DNA of 27,001 bases from a virus: positions 1-27,001 of the IMG/VR virus record IMGVR_UViG_3300023227_000025; one strand, written 5' to 3'. Below, in pieces: positions 1 through 6,601 of the stretch. A program made the translations under genes and the position numbers. Under the pieces are notes generated by a model that did no database searches, was not told the origin of the DNA, and saw nothing but the letters and a program-made list of their open reading frames with translations. Every line of letters starts with the position of its first letter. The first letter of the stretch is position 1.

Positions 1-1
1 C

Positions 2-1483
2 GAAAGCCTAAACCTATTCCCTGAGTCTGGCGTCATCCCAAACCTCTACGTGACCGGCACATCAACCATACGTTGCCAGCAGATCATCCGCGTAGCCCGG
101 CAGCCCGCAATCTACAGCGAGACATGGACAGCAGCGGGCACCACGTTCACAGGCACGCTAGACGCATCAACCGCCCGCGTGGCGCAACTTCTCAACGACG
201 ACCGTAGCGCTCAAGTCGTGTTTGAGGTCAAGGCCGACGACACCATCCTTTGCTCCGTCCCTTGCCGCATCCTGCCAGCCGTAGCCTCCACGAGCTCATT
301 CACCGGCGCAAGCCTACCGACCCCTGTAACCGAGGCTTACGTGACCGCAGCCATTGCAGGGAGCCGCTCGCTGATCGGCAATACGATATTCGTCGCCAAG
401 ACTGGCACCGACACCCGCACCGGCCTCGACCCCCACGACATCCGCAAACCGTTTCTGACGGTCAACGCAGCGCAGGCAGTGGCGGTGAGCGGCGACACGA
501 TCACGGTCTTTGCTGGCGACTACAGCGCAGAGACCGCGCTCGGTGGCGTGGACGGCGTAGCTTACGTCGGTCAGCTCGGCGCAACGTTGCCAGCGTTTAA
601 CGTGACGACTGGGATTACTATTTACGGCAGCGGATTGGCGCAGTCGCTTCTTTGCAATCATGCCAGCGCGGTGATGAATTTCGCGCGGATGGATGCGGTT
701 ACTTCTATTACTTGCTCTAGCGGCGAGCAAACCGCTGGCAACGCGGGCACTTATATTGAGTGCAACGGCGGAATCCAGGCAGCAGGTAATGCTGGCACTT
801 CTATTTATTGCTCTAGCGGCGAGCAAACCGCTGGCAACGCGGGCACTTATATTGAGTGCTACAACGGCGAGCAAACCGCAGGTAACGCTGGCGATAATAT
901 TGTTTGCTACAACGGCGTGCAGACAGCAGGTAACGCTGGCGATAATATTGTTTGCTACAACGGCGTGCAGACAGCAGGCAACGCAGGCACTTCTATTTCT
1001 TGCTCCGGCGGAGTGCAAAACGCAGGCAACGCAGGCACTTTTATTGCTTGCAGCGCCGGCGTGCAAACAATCACTCGCGCAAACTTCACCTCAACAGACC
1101 GCCCCGTCAGATTGTCAGGATCAGGCAGCCTCACCATCACGGGCCGCATCGAGTCCACCCAGTCAAACGGTGTGATCGTGGACATCTCAAATAACTGGAG
1201 CGGCACACTCAACGCCGTCGACTGCGACCTCACAGCCACAACCGTCGGTGGCGACGGCGCAACCATCGGCATCAATTACGGCACTGGCGTCACGGGCAAT
1301 GTGCAGCTCAAGAACTGCACCATCATCACGGCCAAGAACGGCAGCGGCACCGCCAAGAGCATCGACGCGCCATCAGCACAGACCGTCTACGTGCAGGGCT
1401 CGCTCAACCAAACACACGCGGTTGATTCCGACATCACGCTGGCAGGCGGCGCTGCGATCACCAACACCGCATTCACCGTGTAG
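2..1483 (+). CDS. Tail spike/fibre protein, 5'-truncated, with beta-solenoid repeats
   Basis: The reading frame is open to the left edge, so the gene probably starts outside the window; a GTG at 50 is possible but has no supporting leader. The N-terminal part (to about codon 100) resembles the small beta-domain that begins many phage fibre proteins. The stretch FVAKTGTDTRTGL followed by KPFLTVNAAQAV and GDTITVFAGDY matches the entry motif of pectate-lyase/DUF1565-type right-handed beta-helices (V.KtGsD..tG....PF.T...A...GDTI.V..G.Y). Eight 16-residue units follow (separate entry), then a beta-rich C-terminus rich in Gly, Thr and Asn. The likely role is a trimeric receptor-binding or glycan-cleaving spike. 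No catalytic residues could be assigned. The assignment as a tail protein is firm; enzymatic activity is only a possibility. Confidence 0.8.
   Translation, partial: ESLNLFPESGVIPNLYVTGTSTIRCQQIIRVARQPAIYSETWTAAGTTFTGTLDASTARVAQLLNDDRSAQVVFEVKADDTILCSVPCRILPAVASTSSFTGASLPTPVTEAYVTAAIAGSRSLIGNTIFVAKTGTDTRTGLDPHDIRKPFLTVNAAQAVAVSGDTITVFAGDYSAETALGGVDGVAYVGQLGATLPAFNVTTGITIYGSGLAQSLLCNHASAVMNFARMDAVTSITCSSGEQTAGNAGTYIECNGGIQAAGNAGTSIYCSSGEQTAGNAGTYIECYNGEQTAGNAGDNIVCYNGVQTAGNAGDNIVCYNGVQTAGNAGTSISCSGGVQNAGNAGTFIACSAGVQTITRANFTSTDRPVRLSGSGSLTITGRIESTQSNGVIVDISNNWSGTLNAVDCDLTATTVGGDGATIGINYGTGVTGNVQLKNCTIITAKNGSGTAKSIDAPSAQTVYVQGSLNQTHAVDSDITLAGGAAITNTAFTV
701..1072 (+). repeat. 48-bp tandem repeat, seven full units and a partial one
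   Basis: Units begin at 701, 749, 797, 845, 893, 941, 989 and 1037, with no length variation until the last diverges. Each encodes 16 residues of the form [TD]-x-I-x-C-x-x-G-x-Q-x-A-G-N-A-G. The GEQTAGNAG half is nearly constant. The two x positions around Ile vary (S/T, Y/E, S/Y, Y/E, N/V, N/V, S/S, F/A). Most variable codons end in T, unlike the C-ending codons around them. One Cys per rung would stack as a ladder in a beta-solenoid. Exact spacing makes slippage or recombination between units likely. Confidence 0.9.
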
Positions 1484-1502
1484 CCGACCGCCGCGAATCA
1501 CT

Positions 1503-1534
1503 TTGACAAAACGTATCCATAATCCTAATACACT
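1503..1534 (+). promoter_or_regulatory. Promoter-like site with copy 1 of the 19-bp GTATCC element
   Basis: TTGACA (1503-1508), 17 bp, then TAATAC (1526-1531) form a near-consensus sigma70 promoter upstream of the ATG at 1538. A start about 7 bp after the -10 would make the mRNA nearly leaderless. GTATCCATAATCCTAATAC (1513-1531) is also a copy of the window-wide element and ends exactly at the -10, so a binding protein would mask the promoter. Confidence 0.55.
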
Positions 1535-1537
1535 ACC

Positions 1538-1837
1538 ATGAGCCAACTTCCCGCACTCACTGCCAACGGCAGCACCACACCAATCGCCGCAAACGGCGCT
1601 TACACACTCTCCGCGGCTGGCACGTTCGACAGCGCGACCGTAACCATGCAAGCGTCATGGGACGGCGGCACCACATACCACGACTTGACTGACTCCAACG
1701 GCACGGCGTTTGCAGCTACGGACAACAAAGCCGAGAACATCGATGTGGCAAAGTGCCTGTTTCGCGCAACCATGACCGACGCAGGCGGTTCTTCCAGCGT
1801 GATCGTTTCAATCTCAACCTTCCGCGACCTCCGCTAA
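1538..1837 (+). CDS. Small beta-rich phage structural protein
   Basis: This 99-residue protein is rich in Thr, Ser, Ala and Gly with alternating hydrophobic strands (for example the segment around ATVTMQASWDGGTTYHDL). The pattern is typical of small fibre, baseplate or decoration domains in phage tail clusters. It has no signal peptide and no transmembrane segment. It lies between two tail genes, and its stop codon overlaps the next start as TAATG, so it is probably translated together with the downstream tail protein. A promoter-like site lies directly upstream. It may be a fibre accessory or chaperone-like subunit. The family was not recognised with certainty. Confidence 0.75.
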   Translation: MSQLPALTANGSTTPIAANGAYTLSAAGTFDSATVTMQASWDGGTTYHDLTDSNGTAFAATDNKAENIDVAKCLFRATMTDAGGSSSVIVSISTFRDLR

Positions 1838-3498
1838 TGCCAGTGCAGCCCATAGTCCGCAGCATCGTCCGCCCGACAGTCACCGGCATCGTCCGAAGTT
1901 TCGGGCAGCGGGCAAGCCCACTTGACGCCTACCCCGGAGCAGCAGGAGCATACTCCCCGATGGCACTGGCGAAAGATTTTGCGTCAGGCTCGCCTACAAT
2001 TAACGCACAGCGGAACAGCGACGAAGCTCGACGAGATTTTACTTATCAAGAAATCATAAATGGAGACCTTGCTACATGGTCTCAATCGGGCGGAGCGTGG
2101 ATTTTTATTTATTACGACCAATCTGGAAATACCAATAATTTAGTGCAAGCGACTCGATCTGCGCAGCATCAAATAGTTGCTGCGGGTGTGCTGCTCACAC
2201 AGCAAGAAATGCCTTGCGGGGTTTCCACGGGAACCAGTTTCTACGACTTTGAGACAACCGTTTCTTTGACTGGAGCGTTTTCTGTTTTTTCGGTGGTAGA
2301 GTATGGGGTAGGAGGAAACGGTACATTGTTAGGGGCAACGGGGTCACCTAACCCTCGACTTCGCGCAGTAGAAACCTCGGGAAATTGGGAAATTGTTAAT
2401 GGCGATGGAACAGTTAATATCAATGTAGGTTACTCTAATGATCGCCGTAGGCTTTCGCACATAAGGACAGCAGCAAATGTAAATAACGTCAGAACAGGAA
2501 CTTTTTCTAGGGGAACCGCGTCGCTTTCTGGCACGTTTTCTTTTTCCCGTGCTTTTTCCCGAAATAATGGGTTTGATTCTATTGATGGAAAAGTTCAGGT
2601 CTTAATAATTTACGCATCTGATCAAACGTCAAACCAAGCGGGGATTGATGCAAAACTAAATGCTCTATTAAAAAAGCCTAAGGATGTTTTTATTATGTTA
2701 GGTCAATCAAATATGGTTGGGCGTAATGTAGATGGGACATCAGCAACAACTCGTGCAAACGATGGTAACCTCCTTGAGCAACGAAATTTAGGGGGCAGTG
2801 ACGAATTTTATGGCAGATTTTTAGATTATTACCCGTCTGGCTCAGTTACAGGATTCGGCCCTAATGTTGGATTATCTCGTTATCTCTATGCCACTCACGG
2901 CAGTAGGAATATAAACATAGTAAGATTTGCCATCGGAGGAACATCTGTTGCGTCATTTTTAGCCGAAAGCCGCAGACTACTAGACCCCCAAGACGACTTG
3001 CCTCCAGGTGACGCGGATCAGTGGGCTTCAATGATTGCTTATGTTAATGCAAGGCTTGCCAAAATACAGGAAGATTCTGGCTCTTCCGTTCGTATTTATT
3101 TCGTGTGGTTTCAAGGCGCAGAGGATTCAAACTACACGGGTTCAGAAGGAGGCTACACACAAGATTTAGCTGGCATGTATCAAACGCACCTTACTCGCTT
3201 ACTTGAAGATTTACGCGCTAATGTAACAGGGGCAACTTCCGCCACTCGCGCTATTATTATACGGTCACCTGATTGGAATGGTAATGGTGAGGGCGGTGGA
3301 GATAAACCAGGTCAGAATGAAGTCCGCGCAGCACAGGTGACCGTTGCAAATTTAAGCTCAGCTAATATCTGGGTGGATTCCGATTCTCCCGAAGGTGTTA
3401 CAGCCACATGGGAAGACGCTAGCCATATAGATGCCGCGACTCAAGAGCGTCTAGGTATTGCTACCGCAAAAGCTTGGATCAATAATTCAAACGGATAA
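1837..3498 (+). CDS. Tail protein with lectin-like N-part and SASA/SGNH carbohydrate esterase domain
   Basis: The ATG at 1837 overlaps the upstream stop (TAATG); an in-frame ATG at 1753 lies inside the upstream gene and is less likely. The protein is 553 residues. Residues 1-40 look like a tail-attachment peptide. Residues 25-110 contain PLDAYPGAAGAYS and YYDQSGNTNNLVQAT, typical of the arabinofuranosidase-B/concanavalin-like domain found in phage fibres. Residues 285-553 match the sialate O-acetylesterase-like (SASA) SGNH family: FIMLGQSNM with the candidate nucleophile Ser291, WFQGAED at 424-430, and DASH at 527-530 with candidate Asp527 and His530. The likely role is de-O-acetylation of host surface polysaccharide. 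From about 1960 to the end, codon use is visibly richer in A and T than in the flanking genes, which suggests the body was acquired from elsewhere. Confidence 0.85.
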   Translation: MPVQPIVRSIVRPTVTGIVRSFGQRASPLDAYPGAAGAYSPMALAKDFASGSPTINAQRNSDEARRDFTYQEIINGDLATWSQSGGAWIFIYYDQSGNTNNLVQATRSAQHQIVAAGVLLTQQEMPCGVSTGTSFYDFETTVSLTGAFSVFSVVEYGVGGNGTLLGATGSPNPRLRAVETSGNWEIVNGDGTVNINVGYSNDRRRLSHIRTAANVNNVRTGTFSRGTASLSGTFSFSRAFSRNNGFDSIDGKVQVLIIYASDQTSNQAGIDAKLNALLKKPKDVFIMLGQSNMVGRNVDGTSATTRANDGNLLEQRNLGGSDEFYGRFLDYYPSGSVTGFGPNVGLSRYLYATHGSRNINIVRFAIGGTSVASFLAESRRLLDPQDDLPPGDADQWASMIAYVNARLAKIQEDSGSSVRIYFVWFQGAEDSNYTGSEGGYTQDLAGMYQTHLTRLLEDLRANVTGATSATRAIIIRSPDWNGNGEGGGDKPGQNEVRAAQVTVANLSSANIWVDSDSPEGVTATWEDASHIDAATQERLGIATAKAWINNSNG

Positions 3499-3507
3499 TT
3501 TAAGACC

Positions 3508-3792
3508 ATGCCAAACCAATCCAACACGATTCAAATCCCGAACAAATACGCGAGCTTAATACTGGTAGGATCGCTACTATTTTTAGGAATGGTATCGATC
3601 TACGCAGGCACCGAAGCCCGCGACCTCAAAAAAGCCGTGCAGGCAAGCAGCATGGCAGACGAGCGACAAGACGCGACGATTGACGCGATACTGCAAACGC
3701 AAGCGGACGGCAAAAAGGCCACCGAAAAACTGACTGATGCCGTGATCGGGCTGACCGTTGAAATCGCCAAGATACCGCGAGACAACCAATGA
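3508..3792 (+). CDS. Membrane-anchored coiled-coil protein, lysis-module candidate
   Basis: The protein has 94 residues. One hydrophobic segment at about residues 15-34 (ASLILVGSLLFLGMVSIYAG) is followed by a charged helical region with a heptad-like pattern to the C-terminus. This single-pass layout with a long soluble helix fits an inner-membrane spanin or a holin/antiholin-like protein. Overlap with the next gene is ATGA at 3789. It comes first in a row of three small membrane genes directly after the tail genes, which is where many phages keep lysis genes. No family was recognised, and no endolysin is visible in the window. Confidence 0.65.
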   Translation: MPNQSNTIQIPNKYASLILVGSLLFLGMVSIYAGTEARDLKKAVQASSMADERQDATIDAILQTQADGKKATEKLTDAVIGLTVEIAKIPRDNQ

Positions 3793-4019
3793 CCGACCGC
3801 ATCATCACCGCCGTACTTGCTGTATCCGTAATCCTGATACACTGCGCAGGGTGTGCGTCGCGACCACTTCCGACGCCGATGGCAACGGTTGATATTTACG
3901 TGACCGACGATGGATTCTTCGTGATCACCGAGCGCGACTCTGACGAGTCTATCGCCTACAGATTTAACGTCACAGATATCCACCCAATCGAACCGCCAAC
4001 ACCAATCCCAACGCCATGA
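3789..4019 (+). CDS. Small putative lipoprotein, o-spanin-like candidate
   Basis: The protein has 76 residues. A short basic start (MTDR), a hydrophobic core (ITAVLAVSVILIH) and CAGCAS resemble a lipoprotein signal with Cys near residue 22; the lipobox is imperfect because Leu is missing at -3. The C-terminus is proline-rich (IEPPTPIPTP), as in Rz1-like outer-membrane spanins. It overlaps both neighbours by ATGA. Copy 2 of the 19-bp element (3822-3840) lies inside the coding sequence and encodes the VSVILI of the signal core. An internal ATG at 3880, after the element, would give a shorter cytoplasmic product. Role inferred from layout only. Confidence 0.55.
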   Translation: MTDRIITAVLAVSVILIHCAGCASRPLPTPMATVDIYVTDDGFFVITERDSDESIAYRFNVTDIHPIEPPTPIPTP

Positions 4020-4669
4020 CACTCCGAAACATCACAACCCTTTTTACTGTATCCATAATCCTGATACTGGGCGCAGGTTGTTCGAGTGTCGGACTCCAGA
4101 GCAAGCGCATTTTCCAAGACAACGTCGCCGCGCCCGTGGTCAAGGAGGTTACCGAGGACATCCGCCAAGCCGCCGACTACTTGTCAAAAGCCGTAGAACA
4201 GCCCGCAGAAGCAAAGGGCGTAGCGATAGACCTCTCGCAGCGTGTAGGCTCTCCTGAGCGTCCTATCCTCGCAGCAAACGACGTTTCCGCCGCACTGACC
4301 AAAGGTAACCGCTCACACGAGGATGATCTAGCCGACTTGATGGCATGGCTCGACAAGCGCGAAGGCACGGCACTGGAAGGCACTGGACTGTCGCTATGGG
4401 GCGCAGGCGGCTTTGTCGTCGTGCTGCTGATCGTCGTCGCTTGCGTGCTAGTGCCTGCGCTAATCCCGCTCGTCATACAGCTAGTGCAGACCATTGCAGG
4501 CACATCGCGAGCCGTGCTAAAGCAGACCGGCGCGGCCATGGTGTCGGCGATTAGCGAATGGGAAACCGAAAACCCGACCGAAGCCGAAGAACTAAAGGCG
4601 ATACTGTCGCGCAAGATGGACACCAAGAGTAAGACGATCGTCAAGAAGCTCAAAGCTGGCCATCTCTAG
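4016..4669 (+). CDS. Putative lipoprotein with internal membrane segment
   Basis: The protein has 217 residues. The start MTLRNITTLFTVSIILILGAGC is a lipoprotein-like signal with Cys near residue 22. A helical soluble region follows (to about 120), then a strong hydrophobic stretch at about 128-165 long enough for one or two membrane spans. The tail is charged and ends in a Lys-rich helix. The signal-peptide DNA (4049-4067) is copy 3 of the 19-bp element and almost identical to that in the preceding gene. A lipid anchor plus a later membrane span is unusual; the protein could link two membranes, as unimolecular spanins do, but this is inference. It is the last gene of the rightward late block. 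Confidence 0.6.
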   Translation: MTLRNITTLFTVSIILILGAGCSSVGLQSKRIFQDNVAAPVVKEVTEDIRQAADYLSKAVEQPAEAKGVAIDLSQRVGSPERPILAANDVSAALTKGNRSHEDDLADLMAWLDKREGTALEGTGLSLWGAGGFVVVLLIVVACVLVPALIPLVIQLVQTIAGTSRAVLKQTGAAMVSAISEWETENPTEAEELKAILSRKMDTKSKTIVKKLKAGHL

Positions 4670-4730
4670 TGCCAGCGCCCACGCAGCGACAACTGCACTG
4701 GTATTGTGCTAAACAGCACCTCAAATCACG

Positions 4731-4773
4731 CCGCCTGCGACTATGCCTACACGAGCTAGTCAAGGCGGTTTTT
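4731..4773 (+). terminator. Intrinsic terminator of the tail/lysis block
   Basis: CCGCCT (4731-4736) pairs with AGGCGG (4763-4768), and GACTA (4739-4743) pairs with TAGTC (4757-4761) inside it. A T5 run follows at 4769-4773. The site lies between convergent genes ending at 4669 (plus) and 4799 (minus). Confidence 0.75.
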
Positions 4774-4798
4774 CCGTCGCTGCGGTTGCCGCTGTGAC

Positions 4799-5038
4799 TT
4801 ACAGGTTTTTCTCAATCCGCGCCATCTCCGCAATCCGCGACGGCTTATCAACCACAAACCAGAACGCCCGCGCAGCCCGCACGAACGCGCCGATCCACGC
4901 CCACGTCACGACAGCCGAGAACTGCATAGCCTCGCCCGCCGTGTTTTCGCCGGTGAACACCAGCTCGATGCCGTCTAGGGTCAGCGCGAACTTCGGCACG
5001 TTGACGCGCCGGAATCTGTATTTGTGCGCTTCACTCAT
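4799..5038 (-). CDS. Small hypothetical protein, last gene of minus operon
   Basis: The 79-residue protein starts MSEAHKYRFRRVNVPKF. Its first half looks beta-rich, and an amphipathic to hydrophobic stretch (FSAVVTWAWIGAFVRAARAFWFVV) lies in the middle. The start overlaps the upstream gene's stop by 8 bp, so the two are translationally coupled. It is the promoter-distal gene of a chain of four overlapping minus-strand genes and lies opposite the terminator at 4731-4773. I do not recognise a family. Confidence 0.6.
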   Translation of the reverse strand: MSEAHKYRFRRVNVPKFALTLDGIELVFTGENTAGEAMQFSAVVTWAWIGAFVRAARAFWFVVDKPSRIAEMARIEKNL

Positions 5039-5297
5039 GTTCGCCCTCCGCGTCTAAAATCGCGTCAATGTCAAACCGGCTCCAGCAGTCCAACCGATCA
5101 AGGGAGTCGTCGCTTTCGCTTAGCAGCCAGTCCAGCCGCGCCCGCTCAGCAGCAAGATCAGCCTCGGCGGCGTGCATGCGCAGCTCGATCTTGCGGCAAA
5201 ACGCGGCGTTGATCGTGTGCCCATAGCCGCGCCCTTCGTCGATGAGCTGGCGGTCGGTCAGCGGTGTGGTGGTTGGTGTGGTGGTTGGCGTGCTCAT
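5031..5297 (-). CDS. Hypothetical protein with Thr/Pro-rich start and helical body
   Basis: The ATG at 5297 was chosen because it forms an ATGA overlap with the upstream gene; a longer frame to 5492 lies inside that gene. The 88-residue protein begins MSTPTTTPTTTPLTDRQL, a low-complexity linker, followed by a charged helix with Ala, Glu and Arg (likely coiled coil) and an acidic end. It is coupled to the next gene by an 8-bp overlap. No family recognised. Confidence 0.65.
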   Translation of the reverse strand: MSTPTTTPTTTPLTDRQLIDEGRGYGHTINAAFCRKIELRMHAAEADLAAERARLDWLLSESDDSLDRLDCWSRFDIDAILDAEGEHE

Positions 5298-5593
5298 AGT
5301 GCGCAATCCTCCATTGCTGCCGTCAGGGTTGCAAAAGTGGCCTCTGCCTCTCGCAATGTCTGAAACGACCAGCCAGCGCGCCCCCACAACGTAGACGAGG
5401 GGTAAGACTCCGTTCCTTTCAGTGTCTTCTTGCCGACTGGCCAAGTGTAATCGGCCTTTGCTCGTTGGATCGTAATGACCTCGTAGCTGCAATGCCCTGC
5501 GCCCTTGCTTTTTCGGTATAGCGCATGCCCTGCGGTGCGCGTGAGTTGATCGTAATCAAAGCCGTCGTGGCGAATGTGAGTAGGTAGTTTCAT
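5294..5593 (-). CDS. Hypothetical protein
   Basis: The 99-residue protein is basic and probably mixed alpha/beta. It contains two Tyr-Asp/Lys-rich strands near the start (FDYDQLTRTAGHALYRK) and a C-terminal helix (LREAEATFATLTAAME). Both ends are ATGA overlaps with neighbouring genes, which supports the reading frame and start. I do not recognise it. Confidence 0.65.
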   Translation of the reverse strand: MKLPTHIRHDGFDYDQLTRTAGHALYRKSKGAGHCSYEVITIQRAKADYTWPVGKKTLKGTESYPSSTLWGRAGWSFQTLREAEATFATLTAAMEDCAL

Positions 5594-6183
5594 AGTGATT
5601 CGAGAATCTCCTTACTGTTAGTGATTGCGTGCGACATTGCGGCTTTCCACCCTGCGCGGAAGTGCTCTTCGCGGGGAAACGTATACGCGCCCCCATTTGA
5701 GTGAGCATTCCACGCTACATCAATTGCGCACGGCGCAACGTATGCGCGGATGCGGCAGTGATCGGGGTAGTTCCTTTGTGTCCATGCGGTGCGCACGTCA
5801 ACGGCGTAGTGGCTACGGGGTGCGTCAAATCCGCCAACCCATTGACTGCGTGAATCCACCATGTAATATTGCCCTTCTGACTCGGGGATGTCTTTGCCAA
5901 ATCCCACATACGCCAGCCACGGCGCCAGCTCCGGGCAGCCGGCTGGCGCGCGGCACGGGTCAAGCTCGGTGACGGTGAAGCAGTGCTGCAATTGCAGCAA
6001 GTAACTGTCGTTAAACACCTGATAGGGATTTAAGCAATTAAACTTAATCGCCAAGAGCCTAAGCTCAATATAATCAAGGTCAGGGCCCATCTGAAAATAT
6101 AGGGATTCGCCAGCCTCCGTAAGTCGAAGTGCTTCACCTGTGCTGGCGACTAGCGCGTATGTTTTGATTGTTTCGTTTTTCAT
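5590..6183 (-). CDS. Hypothetical protein, first of a four-gene overlapping operon
   Basis: The 197-residue protein starts MKNETIKTYALV at 6183. This start is preferred over an in-frame one at 6405 because copy 4 of the 19-bp element and a CA-rich leader lie directly upstream, and because the longer frame would run through the small membrane-protein gene at 6213-6314. The C-terminal third (YTFPREEHFRAGWKAAMSHA) resembles the small 'F..GW.AA' end motif seen in short phage proteins of unknown function. It is coupled to the next gene by ATGA. Function unknown. Confidence 0.7.
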   Translation of the reverse strand: MKNETIKTYALVASTGEALRLTEAGESLYFQMGPDLDYIELRLLAIKFNCLNPYQVFNDSYLLQLQHCFTVTELDPCRAPAGCPELAPWLAYVGFGKDIPESEGQYYMVDSRSQWVGGFDAPRSHYAVDVRTAWTQRNYPDHCRIRAYVAPCAIDVAWNAHSNGGAYTFPREEHFRAGWKAAMSHAITNSKEILESL

Positions 6184-6191
6184 AGTCGTGT

Positions 6192-6210
6192 GTAGTTGAT
6201 TTATGGATAC
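6192..6210 (-). promoter_or_regulatory. 19-bp GTATCC element, copy 4
   Basis: On the minus strand it reads GTATCCATAAATCAACTAC and continues CACGACTATG into the start at 6183. It sits between the stop of the 33-residue gene (6213) and the next ATG, as other copies sit just before starts. Confidence 0.6.
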
Positions 6211-6212
6211 GC

Positions 6213-6314
6213 TCACAGGCCCGCCCGCCACGACATGACCACGACTATAAGCGCAGCAGCAGACGGGGCGAGTAGGCACGCTGTGAGCGCGTAGAGTGCG
6301 AGTGTGTAGATCAC
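6213..6314 (-). CDS. 33-residue hydrophobic peptide
   Basis: A GTG at 6314 overlaps the stop of the upstream HTH gene as GTGA, and the frame runs 33 codons to TGA. The product is almost entirely hydrophobic (ALYALTACLLAPSAAALIVVV with short polar ends), enough for one long or two short membrane spans. Translational coupling and composition argue for a real small membrane protein. No homologue family is claimed. Confidence 0.45.
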   Translation of the reverse strand: MIYTLALYALTACLLAPSAAALIVVVMSWRAGL

Positions 6315-6568
6315 GCGAGCTCCGCTCTCCTAGCGCGCGCAGTGCGGCAGTAGATGCTTTGCGGATGGATGCCGAGATCGGCAGCGACGGCAGACGGACG
6401 CTCACCGTTGCCGACGCGGATCATTGCGGCGTCAACCGTGCTGGAGTCGGATCGGCTGCGGTTGCCGTCGCAAATGTCGCCAGTCCGCATCATTGTTTCC
6501 ATCTTGAGCTTGAGTGAGTTAGCGTAATCCATGCAGTGGGATTCGCGGGAGTGATTCATGTGAAGCAT
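6311..6568 (-). CDS. Small helix-turn-helix DNA-binding protein
   Basis: The protein has 85 residues. The C-terminal half contains DAAMIRVGNGERPSAVAADL then GIHPQSIYCRTARARR, matching the resolvase/Hin-type or transposase-type HTH (G.RPS.VA..LGI.PQ.IY..). The N-terminal 40 residues are polar with several Met. Its leader contains ACCGAACCCACTACGAA, a 17-bp sequence identical to the leader of the tandem array at 22330, so the two may share control. It is one candidate for a regulator of the repeated promoter elements, without direct evidence. Confidence 0.65.
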   Translation of the reverse strand: MLHMNHSRESHCMDYANSLKLKMETMMRTGDICDGNRSRSDSSTVDAAMIRVGNGERPSAVAADLGIHPQSIYCRTARARRAELA

Positions 6569-6601
6569 AGTTCGTAGTGGGTTCGGTGTGGTGCTCGTCG
6601 G

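Noticed and set aside
701-1072. Diversity-generating retroelement variable region
   Set aside because: No reverse transcriptase, template repeat or Avd gene is in the window, and variation is between units, not at adenines of one 3' end. A distant retroelement outside the window cannot be excluded.
4743-5057. Plus-strand 104-codon frame opposite the minus genes
   Set aside because: Its start lies inside the terminator, and the minus frames are linked by stop/start overlaps.
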